From assembly GCA_002362145.1 (NCBI GenBank), contig DETX01000113.1, forward strand, positions 753 through 13,164: DNA of 12,412 bases, given 5' to 3'. The notes beneath the pieces were generated by a model, which saw nothing but the letters and a program-made list of their open reading frames with translations, was not told the origin of the DNA and searched no databases. The stretch comes from Clostridiales bacterium UBA3277. GTDB lineage: Bacteria; Bacillota; Clostridia; Oscillospirales; Oscillospiraceae. Positions 1-6,009 of the stretch are shown here, in pieces (the first letter of the stretch is position 1; each line of letters starts with the position of its first letter). The translations under genes and the position numbers were made by a program.

Positions 1-594
1 GCCCTGCGGGAGGCGGCCATGGCCATGGCCTGCATCCGGCGGCGGGCGGAGGAATTTGAGGTGGACCGGGACCAGGTGGCCCTGGTGGGCTTCTCCGCCG
101 GCGGCCATCTGGCGGGGTGCCTGGGGACGCTCTTTGACAGCCCGGAGGTTCGGGACATCGCCCCGGCGGAGGTGTTAAAGCCCAATGCCCTGGGACTGTG
201 CTATCCCGTCACCGTCAGCCGGGGGAAAACCCACTTGGGGAGCTTCCGAAGTCTTACGGCGGGGGAGGAAAAGCTGGCGGACCGGCTGTCTCTGGATAAG
301 CTGGTCCGGGGCGATATGCCCCCGGTATTTTTGTGGCAGACCCGGGATGACCAGACCGTGCCGGTCCGGGGGAGCCTTCTGCTTTCGGCGGCGCTGGAAG
401 AGGCGGGAGTGGACTTCGCCATGCACGTCTACCGTCGTGGGCGCCACGGCCTGGCCACGGCGGACCTGGAAAGTTATCATGAAGGAAATGTTCCGGAAAT
501 GAGCAAGGATATCCGAAAATGGCAGGATAAGATGATGGATTTCTTTGAAGAAATTGGCTTTCGAATCACCGATCAGGAGGCGGGCGCACGGTGA
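1..594 (+). CDS. Alpha/beta-hydrolase, carbohydrate-esterase-like (5' end outside window)
   Basis: The reading frame is open from base 1, so the gene begins upstream; the ATG at 19 is probably internal. In-window residues show the serine-hydrolase core. The nucleophile elbow is GFSAGGH, with Ser at residue 32 counted from base 1. An acid loop TRDDQTVPV follows (Asp116/117), and the late His lies in RGRHGL (His149). This order and spacing is typical of BD-FAE/acetylxylan-esterase-like alpha/beta-hydrolases that remove acetyl or feruloyl groups from plant polysaccharide fragments. The oxyanion HGG motif would lie in the missing part, and whether there is a signal peptide cannot be seen. The stop overlaps the start of the AraC-type regulator by 4 nt, so the two are co-transcribed. 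In a uronate locus, deacetylation of pectin-derived oligosaccharides is a plausible role, but the substrate is inferred. Confidence 0.85.
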   Translation, partial: ALREAAMAMACIRRRAEEFEVDRDQVALVGFSAGGHLAGCLGTLFDSPEVRDIAPAEVLKPNALGLCYPVTVSRGKTHLGSFRSLTAGEEKLADRLSLDKLVRGDMPPVFLWQTRDDQTVPVRGSLLLSAALEEAGVDFAMHVYRRGRHGLATADLESYHEGNVPEMSKDIRKWQDKMMDFFEEIGFRITDQEAGAR

Positions 595-1349
595 ATATTA
601 TTGAATTCGCAGGCGAACAGGCCACGACCTTCGAGGTGCGCTGGCACAGCCATGACCAGTGGGAGCTGGTGTACTGCACCAACGGCGAGGGGGATTTTAA
701 ATTCCAGAACGGCATGACCATGCACTACGCCGAAGGAGACACGGTGGCCATCCCGCCCCGGGAGGTCCACTGCAACACCAGCGCCGGAGGCTTTACCAAC
801 GTATACCTCCGCCTGACGGACCCATCCTTCCCCTACAAGACTACCTTCCGGGTGGCGGATGACACGGAACGGCACCTCCGGGCGGCGTTTCAGCAGACGA
901 GCTTCTACTACCTGTCGGACATCCACCGCAGTGAGCTGCTCCTCTCGGCCCTGGGGGATTTGATCGCCGGGTATATGGTGGTTCTGCGCAGCAACTCGGA
1001 GTTCTCCGAGCCTGTGGAACTGCTCCGGGCTCAGATTCTGCGGCGGTACGTGGAGCCCCGGTTCCCTCTGGACGAGTGCATCCGCCGGCTGCCCTTCCAC
1101 TATGACTACGTCCGCAAGCTCTTCAAGAAGGAGATGGGCCTGACGCCCCTGGAATACATGACCCGGCTGCGGATGAACAAGGCAGCCACCATGCTCTCCT
1201 CCCAAGCCGGGGGAGACTATTCCGTGGCGGAGATTGCCGGACTGTGCGGCTATGATGACGCGCTGTATTTTTCCCGGGTGTTTCGGAAATTTTACGGAAT
1301 GTCGCCCTCAGCCTACGCCAAAAGCCACAGCGGAGCCGCCGGAAAATGA
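591..1349 (+). CDS. AraC-family transcriptional regulator with N-terminal cupin sensor
   Basis: This 252-aa protein starts with GTG at 591, overlapping the TGA of the upstream esterase; CAGGAGG at 574-580 gives normal spacing. Residues about 15-75 look like an AraC-type cupin: HSHDQWELVY with paired His, then a GD-x-x-x-IPPREVH turn. Such domains commonly bind a sugar or uronate. The C-terminus has the usual two helix-turn-helix units, about residues 157-190 (ending GLTPLEYM-x-x-LR) and 210-243 (SVAEIAGLCGYDDALYFSRV, then the FRK-x-x-GMSPSAY hallmark). Length is slightly below the 270-300 aa common for this family. It lies directly upstream of kduI, with a gap containing repeated half-sites, so local control of kduI and perhaps the whole locus is likely. 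The inducer is unknown; pectin-derived uronate products are the natural guess. Confidence 0.93.
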   Translation: MNIIEFAGEQATTFEVRWHSHDQWELVYCTNGEGDFKFQNGMTMHYAEGDTVAIPPREVHCNTSAGGFTNVYLRLTDPSFPYKTTFRVADDTERHLRAAFQQTSFYYLSDIHRSELLLSALGDLIAGYMVVLRSNSEFSEPVELLRAQILRRYVEPRFPLDECIRRLPFHYDYVRKLFKKEMGLTPLEYMTRLRMNKAATMLSSQAGGDYSVAEIAGLCGYDDALYFSRVFRKFYGMSPSAYAKSHSGAAGK

Positions 1350-1369
1350 ACGAAGCGTAAAAAATATAT

Positions 1370-1468
1370 CCGTTTTGTGCATATCCAGTGCTGTATTGGT
1401 CATGGATTTTGTAAAACGGACAATGTATAATAGGTTTATGAAAAGACGATTAGTAAAAATGCACAAAA
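1370..1468 (+). promoter_or_regulatory. Probable kduI promoter and regulator-binding region
   Basis: The gap 1350-1550 is much more AT-rich than its surroundings. It has a perfect TATAAT at 1426-1431, but no good -35 hexamer at 16-18 nt (TGGATT at 1403-1408 is the best), as expected for an activator-dependent promoter. Related half-sites surround it. TTTTGTGCAT at 1373-1382 is repeated as its exact reverse complement, ATGCACAAAA, at 1459-1468. CCGTTTT at 1370-1376 is inverted as AAAACGG at 1413-1419. A further TTTTGT lies at 1407-1412. AraC-type activators usually bind two such sites near -35; which site they use here is inference. Confidence 0.55.
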
Positions 1469-1535
1469 ATTTAGAAATGGATTTGGAAACCTGAAACCCC
1501 CCTTCCAGTCAAGGGAAAAGTTTTAAAATTTACTT

Positions 1536-1540
1536 AGGAG
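1536..1540 (+). promoter_or_regulatory. Ribosome binding site that fixes the kduI start
   Basis: AGGAG lies 10 nt before the ATG at 1551 but only 1 nt before an in-frame GTG at 1542. This selects the ATG and drops three residues (M-F-S) from the longest possible frame. Confidence 0.8.
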
Positions 1541-1550
1541 CGTGTTTTCT

Positions 1551-2387
1551 ATGAATTTTGACGTCCGCTATGCCAACCATCCCGAGGATTCGAAGCACTA
1601 TGACACGGAGACTCTCCGCCGTCACTACCACATCAGCAATCTGTTCCAGAAGGACTCCATCAACCTGACCTATTCCCATCAGGACCGGATCATCGCCGGC
1701 GGCGTGATGCCCGTGGATGAGGACCTGGTTCTGGAGAGCTGCAAGGAGCTGGCCGCCCCCTACTTCCTGGCCCGCCGGGAGCTGGGCGCCATCAACATCG
1801 GCGGCGAGGGACTGATGATTCTCGACGGTGTGGAGTACAAGCTGGGCCACAAGGACGGCATCTATGTGGGCATGGGCACCAAGGAGCTGGTGTTCCGCTC
1901 CTTAGATAAGGAAAACCCCGCCAAGTTCTACATCAATTCCAGCCCCGCCCATAAGACCTATCCCACGGTGCTCATCCCCATGGACAAGGCCCGCTACAAC
2001 CACCTGGGCGATCAGGAGCACGTCAACGAGCGCATTCTGCGCCAGTATATCCATCCCGCCGTCTGCCAGAGCTGCCAGCTGAGCATGGGCATGACCGCCC
2101 TGCTCCCCGGCAACGTCTGGAACACCATGCCCAGCCACACCCACGAGCGCCGCATGGAGGTCTACCTCTATTTTGACATTGCCCCCGGTCAGGCTGTGTT
2201 CCACATGATGGGCCAGCCCCAGCAGACCCGGCACATCGTCATGGGCAATGAGGAGGCCGTCATCTCCCCCTCCTGGTCCATCCACTCCGGCGTGGGCACC
2301 GCCAACTACACCTTCATCTGGGGTATGTGCGGCGAGAATCAGGACTTCGACGACATGGACGGCATTGCGACGCCGGATCTGAGATAA
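1551..2387 (+). CDS. kduI: 5-dehydro-4-deoxy-D-glucuronate isomerase (KduI)
   Basis: The enzyme interconverts 5-dehydro-4-deoxy-D-glucuronate and 3-deoxy-D-glycero-2,5-hexodiulosonate in the cytoplasm. This is the step after unsaturated uronates are released by polysaccharide lyases and unsaturated-glucuronyl/galacturonyl hydrolases, and before KduD. From ATG 1551 the protein has 278 residues, the same length as I recall for E. coli KduI. The opening (MNFDVRYANHPEDSKHYDT) is typical of the family. The zinc-cupin ligands are present as HTHERRME (His196, His198, Glu203) and SIHSG (His245), agreeing with the numbering I recall for the E. coli enzyme. The WGMCGEN and DFDDMD motifs near the C-terminus are also typical. 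The gene is downstream of the AraC-type regulator behind its own candidate promoter. No kduD, kdgK or lyase gene lies in the window, so the rest of the pathway must be elsewhere. Confidence 0.97.
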   Translation: MNFDVRYANHPEDSKHYDTETLRRHYHISNLFQKDSINLTYSHQDRIIAGGVMPVDEDLVLESCKELAAPYFLARRELGAINIGGEGLMILDGVEYKLGHKDGIYVGMGTKELVFRSLDKENPAKFYINSSPAHKTYPTVLIPMDKARYNHLGDQEHVNERILRQYIHPAVCQSCQLSMGMTALLPGNVWNTMPSHTHERRMEVYLYFDIAPGQAVFHMMGQPQQTRHIVMGNEEAVISPSWSIHSGVGTANYTFIWGMCGENQDFDDMDGIATPDLR

Positions 2388-2415
2388 AAAGGCTGGGGGC
2401 CGGAAACCGGCCCCC
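2386..2415 (-). terminator. Rho-independent terminator for the pectin methylesterase gene
   Basis: GGGGGCCGG (2395-2403) and CCGGCCCCC (2407-2415) form a perfect 9-bp GC stem around an AAA loop. Read on the minus strand, the hairpin is followed by AGCC and five T, and it lies 12 nt past the methylesterase stop. On the plus strand it follows kduI closely but has no T tract, so termination in that direction would be weaker. The T tract overlaps the end of the kduI stop codon, so the two convergent genes share one compact element. Confidence 0.75.
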
Positions 2416-2426
2416 GACAAACTACA

Positions 2427-3293
2427 TTATAGACGGCCAGCCCAGGCGGCCCTGCCTTCCACCGCGGGGGACTCGGAGAACCGGGCGGTCTCGTCCCGAT
2501 GGGTTCCCTCCCAGTGGTGAAAGCCCAGGGGGTGGATGTGGGGCCCGTAGGCGCACTCTTCGAACCGGGCCAGGCCGTAGTCCCGCCAGGGACGGGCCAG
2601 GTACACGCTTCCCGGGGCAACGCCCTGGGCGCAGGTGAAATGGCAGCTTTGGAAGAGATACCCCTGCTTCTGCTCCTGACTGTGGGCGGGGGCGCAGGCG
2701 TAGCCGGTGCCCCGGACCTCCGGAAGGGACCGGATCTCGCAGCCCTCAAACAGCGACTCTCCGCAGCCGAAGATGAAATCCACGGTGCCCTCGATGAGGC
2801 AGCTTCGGAAAACCTGCTGCATTTCCCCGCCCCGGCGAAGCTCCTCCGGCAGAAAGCCGGTGTAGCGCTCGATGAGATCCGGGGGCAGGGGACCGGTGAA
2901 GAGGGTGTCCTGGGTGGAAGATAATCGGCATTTCTCCATCAAAAAGCCGTCTGCCACCACGGACAGGGCCACCTCCTGGCCCAGCGTCTCCGGATGGAGG
3001 GCGTCGTTAACCACGGCAAGCTCCCGCAGCGTCACCCCATCGGCACAGACCGCCAGGGTGTAGCTGCGAAAGGTCAGATAGGCAAAGCCTGCCGGGTCCC
3101 GCTTGCGGGCATAGTCCCGGAAAACCAGAACGGTTTTGTCCGGCCCCTGGCCGATAATGGTGAGACCGGGGGTGCGGATGACGGTTTTCTGCCGGTAGAC
3201 GCCGGCGGAGAGGTAAATGAGGGAGCCCTCCGGGGCATCGTCAAAGATGCGCTGAAGGTTATCGTCCGGGGTTACGAAAATGGGTTCTGCCAT
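2427..3293 (-). CDS. Pectin methylesterase (CE8 family), no signal peptide
   Basis: This enzyme hydrolyses methyl esters of galacturonate residues. Starting from the ATG at 3293, the protein is 288 aa and has the right-handed beta-helix motifs of CE8. These are QEVAL (Gln106), CRLSSTQDTLF (catalytic acid/base Asp129), GTVDFIFG (nucleophile Asp172) and YLARPWR (Arg234, Trp236). All key catalytic residues are present. A TTG seven codons upstream is possible, but AAGGAGG sits 8 nt before the ATG, which fixes the start. The N-terminus (MAEPIFVTPDDN) has no signal peptide or lipobox, so I infer a cytoplasmic enzyme acting on imported methylated oligogalacturonides rather than on polymeric pectin. 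It is transcribed away from the importer operon and convergently with kduI. Length is at the short end for the family, with a C-terminal tail lacking recognisable extra domains. Confidence 0.93.
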   Translation of the reverse strand: MAEPIFVTPDDNLQRIFDDAPEGSLIYLSAGVYRQKTVIRTPGLTIIGQGPDKTVLVFRDYARKRDPAGFAYLTFRSYTLAVCADGVTLRELAVVNDALHPETLGQEVALSVVADGFLMEKCRLSSTQDTLFTGPLPPDLIERYTGFLPEELRRGGEMQQVFRSCLIEGTVDFIFGCGESLFEGCEIRSLPEVRGTGYACAPAHSQEQKQGYLFQSCHFTCAQGVAPGSVYLARPWRDYGLARFEECAYGPHIHPLGFHHWEGTHRDETARFSESPAVEGRAAWAGRL

Positions 3294-3301
3294 GGGGCGG
3301 C

Positions 3302-3308
3302 CCTCCTT
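3302..3308 (-). promoter_or_regulatory. Ribosome binding site that fixes the methylesterase start
   Basis: On the minus strand AAGGAGG is followed by 8 nt and then the ATG at 3293. The longer frame beginning with TTG at 3314 would place this site inside the coding sequence, so the ATG is preferred. Confidence 0.8.
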
Positions 3309-3325
3309 AGACAAGGTTTTTCGCT

Positions 3326-3354
3326 ATGATACCATGGGTGGACGCCCCAGGCAA
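3326..3354 (-). promoter_or_regulatory. Candidate sigma-A promoter of the methylesterase gene
   Basis: On the minus strand TTGCCT (3349-3354) and TATCAT (3326-3331) are separated by exactly 17 nt, and both match the consensus at four or more of six positions. The predicted transcript would have a leader of about 25 nt ending in the strong ribosome binding site. A plus-strand TATGAT (3325-3330) overlaps the same -10 box but has no suitable -35 upstream. The divergent importer promoter could therefore overlap this one. Confidence 0.55.
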
Positions 3355-3383
3355 GCAATATTTCTTCTTCAGGTGATCAAAAC

Positions 3384-3953
3384 ATGAAACGTCAGATTTC
3401 CTTCGCCCAGTACCGGGCCATCGATCTTGGCATCATGGCGGTGCTGCTCATCGTGTCCCAAGGCCTGATCTCCATAGCCTCCACCACCTTCTATTCCGAC
3501 CAGCTCTACGTGGTGTCCACGGTGGGAGCGGTGGTGGCCCTGGTGATGATGCGCTGGAGCGGCTGGGCCGCCATCCACGCGGTGCTGGGGGGCACGCTTT
3601 ACGTGTTCCTGGCCGGTGGCAGCGCCGGGCAGTACCTCATCTACGGCGGGGGAAACCTTGCCGCCCTGCTGGCGCTGGTGCTCTTTAAACTCCTGGGCAA
3701 GGAAAAAATCCGGGGCGACGCGCTGCTGACCATGTTCTTCGCGTTCTGCGTCCAGATTCTGATGCAGCTTGGCCGGGCCGCAGTGGCACTGCTGCTGGGC
3801 AGCCCCGCCGCCGTTTGTTTGGGCTTTATTACGACAGACGCCCTGTCCGTGCTCTTTAGCGTGTGCGTGATCTGGGTGTGCCGTCGGATAGAGGGTCTTT
3901 TCGAGGACCAAAAAAATTATTTGCTTCGGACACAAGGCGAAGCAAAAAGCTGA
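3384..3953 (+). CDS. Six-helix membrane protein, ECF S-component-like in shape
   Basis: This is a 189-aa, very hydrophobic protein of unassigned function. AGGTGA at 3371-3376 supports ATG 3384. Likely helices lie at about residues 13-32, 41-57, 60-78, 88-104, 112-136 and 146-166, followed by a short charged tail (GLFEDQKNYLL). Conspicuous segments are MMRWSGWAAIHAVLGG (55-70) and QYLIYGGGNL (83-92). The size, six helices and the basic residue plus Gly/Trp/Ala-rich turn before helix 3 resemble substrate-binding S components of ECF vitamin transporters. I cannot assign a family by eye, and no ECF T component is present. The gene is 15 nt upstream of the LplB-type permease and is clearly first in that operon, so it may be an accessory or second uptake protein for the same nutrient class. 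Confidence 0.85.
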   Translation: MKRQISFAQYRAIDLGIMAVLLIVSQGLISIASTTFYSDQLYVVSTVGAVVALVMMRWSGWAAIHAVLGGTLYVFLAGGSAGQYLIYGGGNLAALLALVLFKLLGKEKIRGDALLTMFFAFCVQILMQLGRAAVALLLGSPAAVCLGFITTDALSVLFSVCVIWVCRRIEGLFEDQKNYLLRTQGEAKS

Positions 3954-3968
3954 AGGGAGAGAACAGAT

Positions 3969-5027
3969 TTGAAAAAATCGCTGGCCGGGGATTTTCTAGT
4001 CTACGACAAATCCTCAAACTCTTACCGCGCCGATCCGGAACAGCTTGTCCGGGATGATGTGGAAAAGCATTATTGGCGTAACGTGGCCCGTTCCGTGGCG
4101 AAGGACTGGCGGCTGTACGTGATGCTCGTTCCCATGATCCTGGTGTTCCTGTTCTGGAGATACTTCCCCATGTATGAGCTGCTGCGCTGCTTCAAGGTCA
4201 ACGACGAGGTCAAGCCTGTGGCGGACCAGTTCTTTATGGGCTTCTCCAACTTTAAGCGCCTGCTGGCAGGCCAGGAGTCCATGTCCACCGAATTCTGGCG
4301 GGCTCTGCGCAACACCTTCCTGCTGAGCTTCTACGGACTGCTCTTCGGGTTCCCGATGCCGGTGATTTTGGCCTTGTTCTTTAACGAGATCAAGTCCAAC
4401 ATCCTGCGCTCGGTGTACCAGGTGCTGACCTACCTGCCGAAGTTCATCTCCACCGTCGTTATGACCTCCCTTGTGACCATGCTGGTCAAGCAGGGCTCCC
4501 TGACCTCCTCCATGGGCATCCTGTCCCAGGGCCTGATGCATTTGGGCCTGGTCAGCGAAGAGGTTGCCAACGCCGGACTGCTGAATAACCCCGCCTTCTT
4601 CCGCTCCATCTACACCATCAGCGGCATCTGGGAGACTGCGGGCTACGACTCCATCGTGTTCTTTGCCGCCATCATCGCCATCTCTCCCACCAGCTACGAG
4701 GCCGCCCAGATCGACGGCGCCGGCAAGATGGCCCAGATGCGCTATGTGGTCATCCCCAGCATCCTCTCCACCCTGGTCATCATGCTCATTACCCGCATCG
4801 GCTCGCTGCTGCAGATCGGCTACGAAAAAGTGCTGCTGCTGTATAATACCAATATCTACGTCACCGCCGACGTGGTCTCCACCTTCGCCCAGCGCTACGG
4901 CATGGGCCAGGCCGGGCAGGCAGGCATCGCCGCCGCGGCGGAAATGATGAGCAACGTGGTGGGTATGCTGCTGGTCATCGGTGCCAACACCATCGCCCGC
5001 AAGGCGTCGGATGTATCGCTGTACTAA
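3969..5027 (+). CDS. Oligosaccharide ABC importer permease, LplB/YteP type
   Basis: This 352-aa inner-membrane permease begins with TTG at 3969 after GAAGGGAGAG; no ATG offers a better start. A hydrophilic N-terminal stretch (about residues 1-47) precedes TM1 (DWRLYVMLVPMILVFLFWRYFP), then a periplasm-side loop mentioning the typical GFSNFKRLL, and five more helices. The ATPase-contacting EAA loop is YEAAQIDGAGKMAQMRYVVIP, with Glu244-Ala-Ala and Gly252. This loop and the ending are typical of the LplB/YteP/YtcP carbohydrate family, which in Bacillus imports pectin and rhamnogalacturonan fragments and borrows the ATPase MsmX. It pairs with the LplC-type permease 12 nt downstream. The N-terminal extension of about 45 residues before TM1 is longer than in short LplB proteins and is not recognisable. 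Confidence 0.95.
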   Translation: MKKSLAGDFLVYDKSSNSYRADPEQLVRDDVEKHYWRNVARSVAKDWRLYVMLVPMILVFLFWRYFPMYELLRCFKVNDEVKPVADQFFMGFSNFKRLLAGQESMSTEFWRALRNTFLLSFYGLLFGFPMPVILALFFNEIKSNILRSVYQVLTYLPKFISTVVMTSLVTMLVKQGSLTSSMGILSQGLMHLGLVSEEVANAGLLNNPAFFRSIYTISGIWETAGYDSIVFFAAIIAISPTSYEAAQIDGAGKMAQMRYVVIPSILSTLVIMLITRIGSLLQIGYEKVLLLYNTNIYVTADVVSTFAQRYGMGQAGQAGIAAAAEMMSNVVGMLLVIGANTIARKASDVSLY

Positions 5028-5039
5028 GGGGGGCCGGAT

Positions 5040-5930
5040 ATGAAACGAAAGTTAGAGGTTTCCGAGCTGATCTTCAAGATCATCAGCTATACCCTGCTGA
5101 CCATGTTTGCCCTGTGCTGCCTGTATCCCTTTGTCTACACCATCTCCGCCGCCCTGTCCAGCAAGGACGCGGTGATGTACAGCAAGGTCATTCTCTTCCC
5201 CAAGGGCATCCAGTTTGACGCCTTTAAAGAGATGTTCAGCAACAATATGTTCTGGAACAGCTATGCCAACACCCTGTTTCTCACCGTCTACGGCACCATC
5301 TGGTCCATGCTGGTGGCCATCCTGGGCGCCTACGCCCTGAGTAAGAAGCGGCTGCTCTTCCGGCGGTTCTTCAACTTCTTCCTGGTGTTCACCATGTGGT
5401 TCTCCGCCGGTATCATCCCCCAGTACTTAAACTACCTGTCAACCAAGAAGGTGTTCAACGCCGTTGGCATCATGGACGACAAGTGGCTGGTGGTCATCGC
5501 CATGGGCATGGCGGCCATGAACATCATCCTGCTGCGAAACGCCTTCGAGGGCGTCCCCTCGGACATCGAGGAGGCCGCCGTGGTGGACGGCGCCACGGAG
5601 TTCCAGGTTCTCTCCAAGGTCTACATCCCCATGAGCAAGTCCACCATCGCCACGGTTGCCCTGTTCTTCGCCATCTCCCGATGGAACGGCTACTTCTGGG
5701 CCCGGCAGATGATTTCCAACGCCAACGAGCATCCCCTGCAGGTGTTCATCCGGCTGAAGCTGGAGGAGTACACCGATCCCGAATTTATCGCCGGATGGAA
5801 CCGGGTCTACGCCTCCGACTCCGTCATCTACGCTCTGATTGTCTGCTCCATTGTTCCCATTCTGATTATCTACCCCTTCATCCAGAAGTACTTTGCCAAG
5901 GGCGTCAACGTCGGCGGCGTGAAGGAATAA
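5040..5930 (+). CDS. Oligosaccharide ABC importer permease, LplC/YtcP type
   Basis: This 296-aa permease starts at ATG 5040 after AAGGGGGG. The N-terminus (ISYTLLTMFALCCLYPFVYTISAALSS) is the first helix plus the conserved S-x-A-L-S turn of the MalG-like family. The EAA loop is EEAAVVDGATEFQVLSKVYIP, with Glu178-Ala-Ala and the expected Gly. The C-terminus ends in IIYPFIQKYFAKGVNVGGVKE, typical of LplC/YtcP and the likely cytoplasmic tail. It should form a heterodimer with the LplB-type permease encoded 12 nt upstream, with the binding protein encoded next. The family is associated with complex oligosaccharides, including uronate-containing ones. No odd or missing residues are evident. Confidence 0.95.
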   Translation: MKRKLEVSELIFKIISYTLLTMFALCCLYPFVYTISAALSSKDAVMYSKVILFPKGIQFDAFKEMFSNNMFWNSYANTLFLTVYGTIWSMLVAILGAYALSKKRLLFRRFFNFFLVFTMWFSAGIIPQYLNYLSTKKVFNAVGIMDDKWLVVIAMGMAAMNIILLRNAFEGVPSDIEEAAVVDGATEFQVLSKVYIPMSKSTIATVALFFAISRWNGYFWARQMISNANEHPLQVFIRLKLEEYTDPEFIAGWNRVYASDSVIYALIVCSIVPILIIYPFIQKYFAKGVNVGGVKE

Positions 5931-5960
5931 GAAAAAGTGAGGAAATCTTAAGTATATTCC

Positions 5961-5973
5961 CCGGTCTTACCGG
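5961..5973 (+). other. Small intercistronic hairpin before the binding-protein gene
   Basis: CCGGT-CTT-ACCGG forms a 5-bp stem with a 3-nt loop in the 79-nt gap between the LplC-type permease and the binding protein. It has no T tract. Hairpins at this position often act as mRNA end-points that let the binding protein be made in excess over the permeases; that role is inferred. Confidence 0.35.
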
Positions 5974-6009
5974 ACGAATAGAATATCAAGAAGAAAAGGA
6001 GTTAAACAA

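Noticed and set aside
573..1205. Long minus-strand ORF opposite the AraC-type regulator
   Set aside because: It is a mirror of GC-rich plus-strand codons, has no recognisable motif, and fully overlaps a gene with clear cupin and HTH domains.
1409..1424. Catabolite-response (cre) element near TTGTAAAACGGACAAT
   Set aside because: The spacing around the central ACG is off by one and several consensus positions mismatch.
1438..1494. 18-codon leader-peptide-like ORF upstream of kduI
   Set aside because: It has no ribosome binding site, starts about where transcription should begin, and shows no attenuator structure behind it.
1542..1550. GTG start three codons upstream for kduI
   Set aside because: The ribosome binding site is only 1 nt away, whereas the ATG at 1551 has good spacing and gives the family length of 278 aa.
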